Assembly: GCA_039592335.1 (NCBI GenBank) | Contig: JBDHBX010000013.1 | Location: 1-64,000, forward strand | Source: WVYX01 sp039592335 | GTDB lineage: Bacteria; Gemmatimonadota; Gemmatimonadetes; Gemmatimonadales; GWC2-71-9 | Reading direction: 5' to 3' | DNA length: 64,000 nt | Part shown: positions 63,128-64,000 of the stretch, in pieces | How positions within the stretch are numbered: the stretch's first letter is position 1 | How the letters are laid out: each line of letters starts with the position of its first letter | Notes under the pieces: model-generated | What the model was told of the DNA's origin: nothing | What the model saw: only the letters and a program-made list of their open reading frames with translations | The model's database searches: none | Position numbers and translations under genes: made by a program

Positions 63128-64000
63128 TCAAGCTGGTGGCCGGAAGCTGCCCCAGGCTTCCCGCAGCGTGTCACTGATCTCGCCCACCGAGGCCCGCGCG
63201 CGGACGGCGTCGATGATCGGCGGCATCAGCGGGTCGTCGCCCGCGGCTGCCCTCCCGAGCGCCTCGAGCGCCCGGCGCGACGCCACCCGGTCCCGGTCCT
63301 CCCGGGCGCTCCGCACCCGCGCGACCTGCTGCGCGGCGAGGGCGGAGTAGTCGGGCTCCGAGATCTGGGGCGGCCCCTCCTGTTCGGTGAAGCGGTTCAC
63401 ACCCACCACCACCTTGCTGCCCGCCTCCACCTCCCGTTGGTACTGGTACGCCGAGCGGGCGATGGCGTCCTGCATGAACCCGCTCTCCACGGCGCGCGCG
63501 GCACCTCCCAGCTCAGCGACCTCATCGAGCAAGGTCCGAGCGGCCCGTTCCACCTGATCGGTGAGATGCTCGACGTAGTGAGAGCCGCCCAGCGGGTCCA
63601 CCGTCTGGGCCGTTCCCGATTCGTGGGCCAGGACCTGCTGCGTGCGGAGCGCGAGCCGCGCCGCCTCGGGGCTCGGCAGGGCCAGCGCTTCATCGTAGCT
63701 GTTGGTATGCAGCGACTGGGTGCCGCCCAGCGCCGCCGCCAACGCCTGCACGGTCACCCGCACCACGTTGTTGAGCGGCTGTTGCGCCGTGAGCGTCGAG
63801 CCGGCGGTTTGCGTGTGGAACCGCAGGCGACAACTCGCGTCGCTCGCACCGTAGCGCTCCCGCAGGAGCGCCGCCCACATCCGCCGCGCGGCCCGGAACT
63901 TGGCAATCTCCTCGAACAGGTCGTTGTGGGCGGCGAAGAAGAACGAGACGCGTGGAGCGATCTGGTCGATCTCGATACCTACCGCCACCGCCCGGTCCAG
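63128..64000 (-). CDS. Methylmalonyl-CoA mutase-type large subunit (partial, 5' end outside window)
   Basis: The C-terminal 290 or so residues of a B12-dependent acyl-CoA mutase barrel; the frame is open to the window edge. APRVSFFFAAHNDLFEEIAKFRAARRMWA, RFHTQTAGSTLTAQQPLNNVVRVTVQALAAALGGTQSLHTNSYDEAL and VDPLGGSHYVEHLTDQ are hallmarks. The protein ends soon after the barrel with no B12-binding domain, so it belongs to the split type whose cobalamin domain is a separate small subunit. Substrate could be methylmalonyl-, ethylmalonyl- or isobutyryl-CoA type. It is a likely user of the B12 taken up by BtuBFCD. Confidence 0.88.
   Translation of the reverse strand: MDRAVAVGIEIDQIAPRVSFFFAAHNDLFEEIAKFRAARRMWAALLRERYGASDASCRLRFHTQTAGSTLTAQQPLNNVVRVTVQALAAALGGTQSLHTNSYDEALALPSPEAARLALRTQQVLAHESGTAQTVDPLGGSHYVEHLTDQVERAARTLLDEVAELGGAARAVESGFMQDAIARSAYQYQREVEAGSKVVVGVNRFTEQEGPPQISEPDYSALAAQQVARVRSAREDRDRVASRRALEALGRAAAGDDPLMPPIIDAVRARASVGEISDTLREAWGSFRPPA

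Overview
The window is GC-rich bacterial chromosome. I infer a member of the Gemmatimonadota or a close relative. The reasons are a DUF5916 outer-membrane barrel protein, a fused 2-oxoacid:ferredoxin oxidoreductase set with an Rnf complex, a mannose-type PTS with HPr kinase, and very dense gene packing with ATGA, GTGA and TGATG start/stop overlaps. No rRNA gene is present to confirm the taxonomy.

Layout. 0.3-1.6 kb: a saccharopine-dehydrogenase-like oxidoreductase. 1.8-10.8 kb: an apparent genomic island. It starts with a frameshifted tyrosine-recombinase remnant and a 5' half-copy of tRNA-Ser, and ends at the intact tRNA-Ser(GGA). Between these lie a GH3-family adenylating enzyme, two GNAT-like proteins, an MMPL exporter, a CapA-like metallophosphatase and a radical SAM/SPASM-like enzyme. 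I read this set as an uncharacterised (lipo)amide or lipid synthesis and export locus. Two of its promoter regions share an 11-bp-phased GCTTGAC operator. 11.1-25.3 kb: one tightly packed operon, korA-korB-unknown-rnfB-PFOR-rnfC-D-G-E-A-small Cys-rich membrane protein. It couples 2-oxoacid oxidation through ferredoxin to an ion-pumping ferredoxin:NAD oxidoreductase. 25.5-27.3 kb: ECF sigma factor, zinc anti-sigma factor and a secretin-N-domain-like lipoprotein. 27.4-32.6 kb: a histidine kinase/response regulator pair and a DUF5916 barrel protein, linked by a shared CCCTTAC/CCGAC direct-repeat operator.

32.7-44.3 kb (minus strand): tadA, clpB, a short secreted FlgD/T9SS-like sorting-domain protein, recO-selB, and a cobalamin riboswitch driving btuF-btuC-btuD-btuB. 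44.4-63.1 kb (minus strand): about 18.7 kb of co-directional genes with no gap over about 40 bp. They are fmdB-type zinc ribbon, argS, pfkB-type kinase, purM, ribD-ribE-ribBA-ribH, nusB, a GT4 glycosyltransferase, hpf, hprK, the four mannose-PTS subunits, ptsH, ptsI, metK, ahcY, a DUF151 nuclease and a membrane-anchored hypothetical protein. The right end holds the 3' part of a methylmalonyl-CoA-mutase-type gene, a B12 enzyme that would use the cobalamin imported by the btu system.

The gene set implies aerobic or facultative respiratory life with low-potential electron carriers, B12 salvage, HPr-based carbon regulation and selenocysteine decoding. No CRISPR array, rRNA operon or intact transposon was seen.
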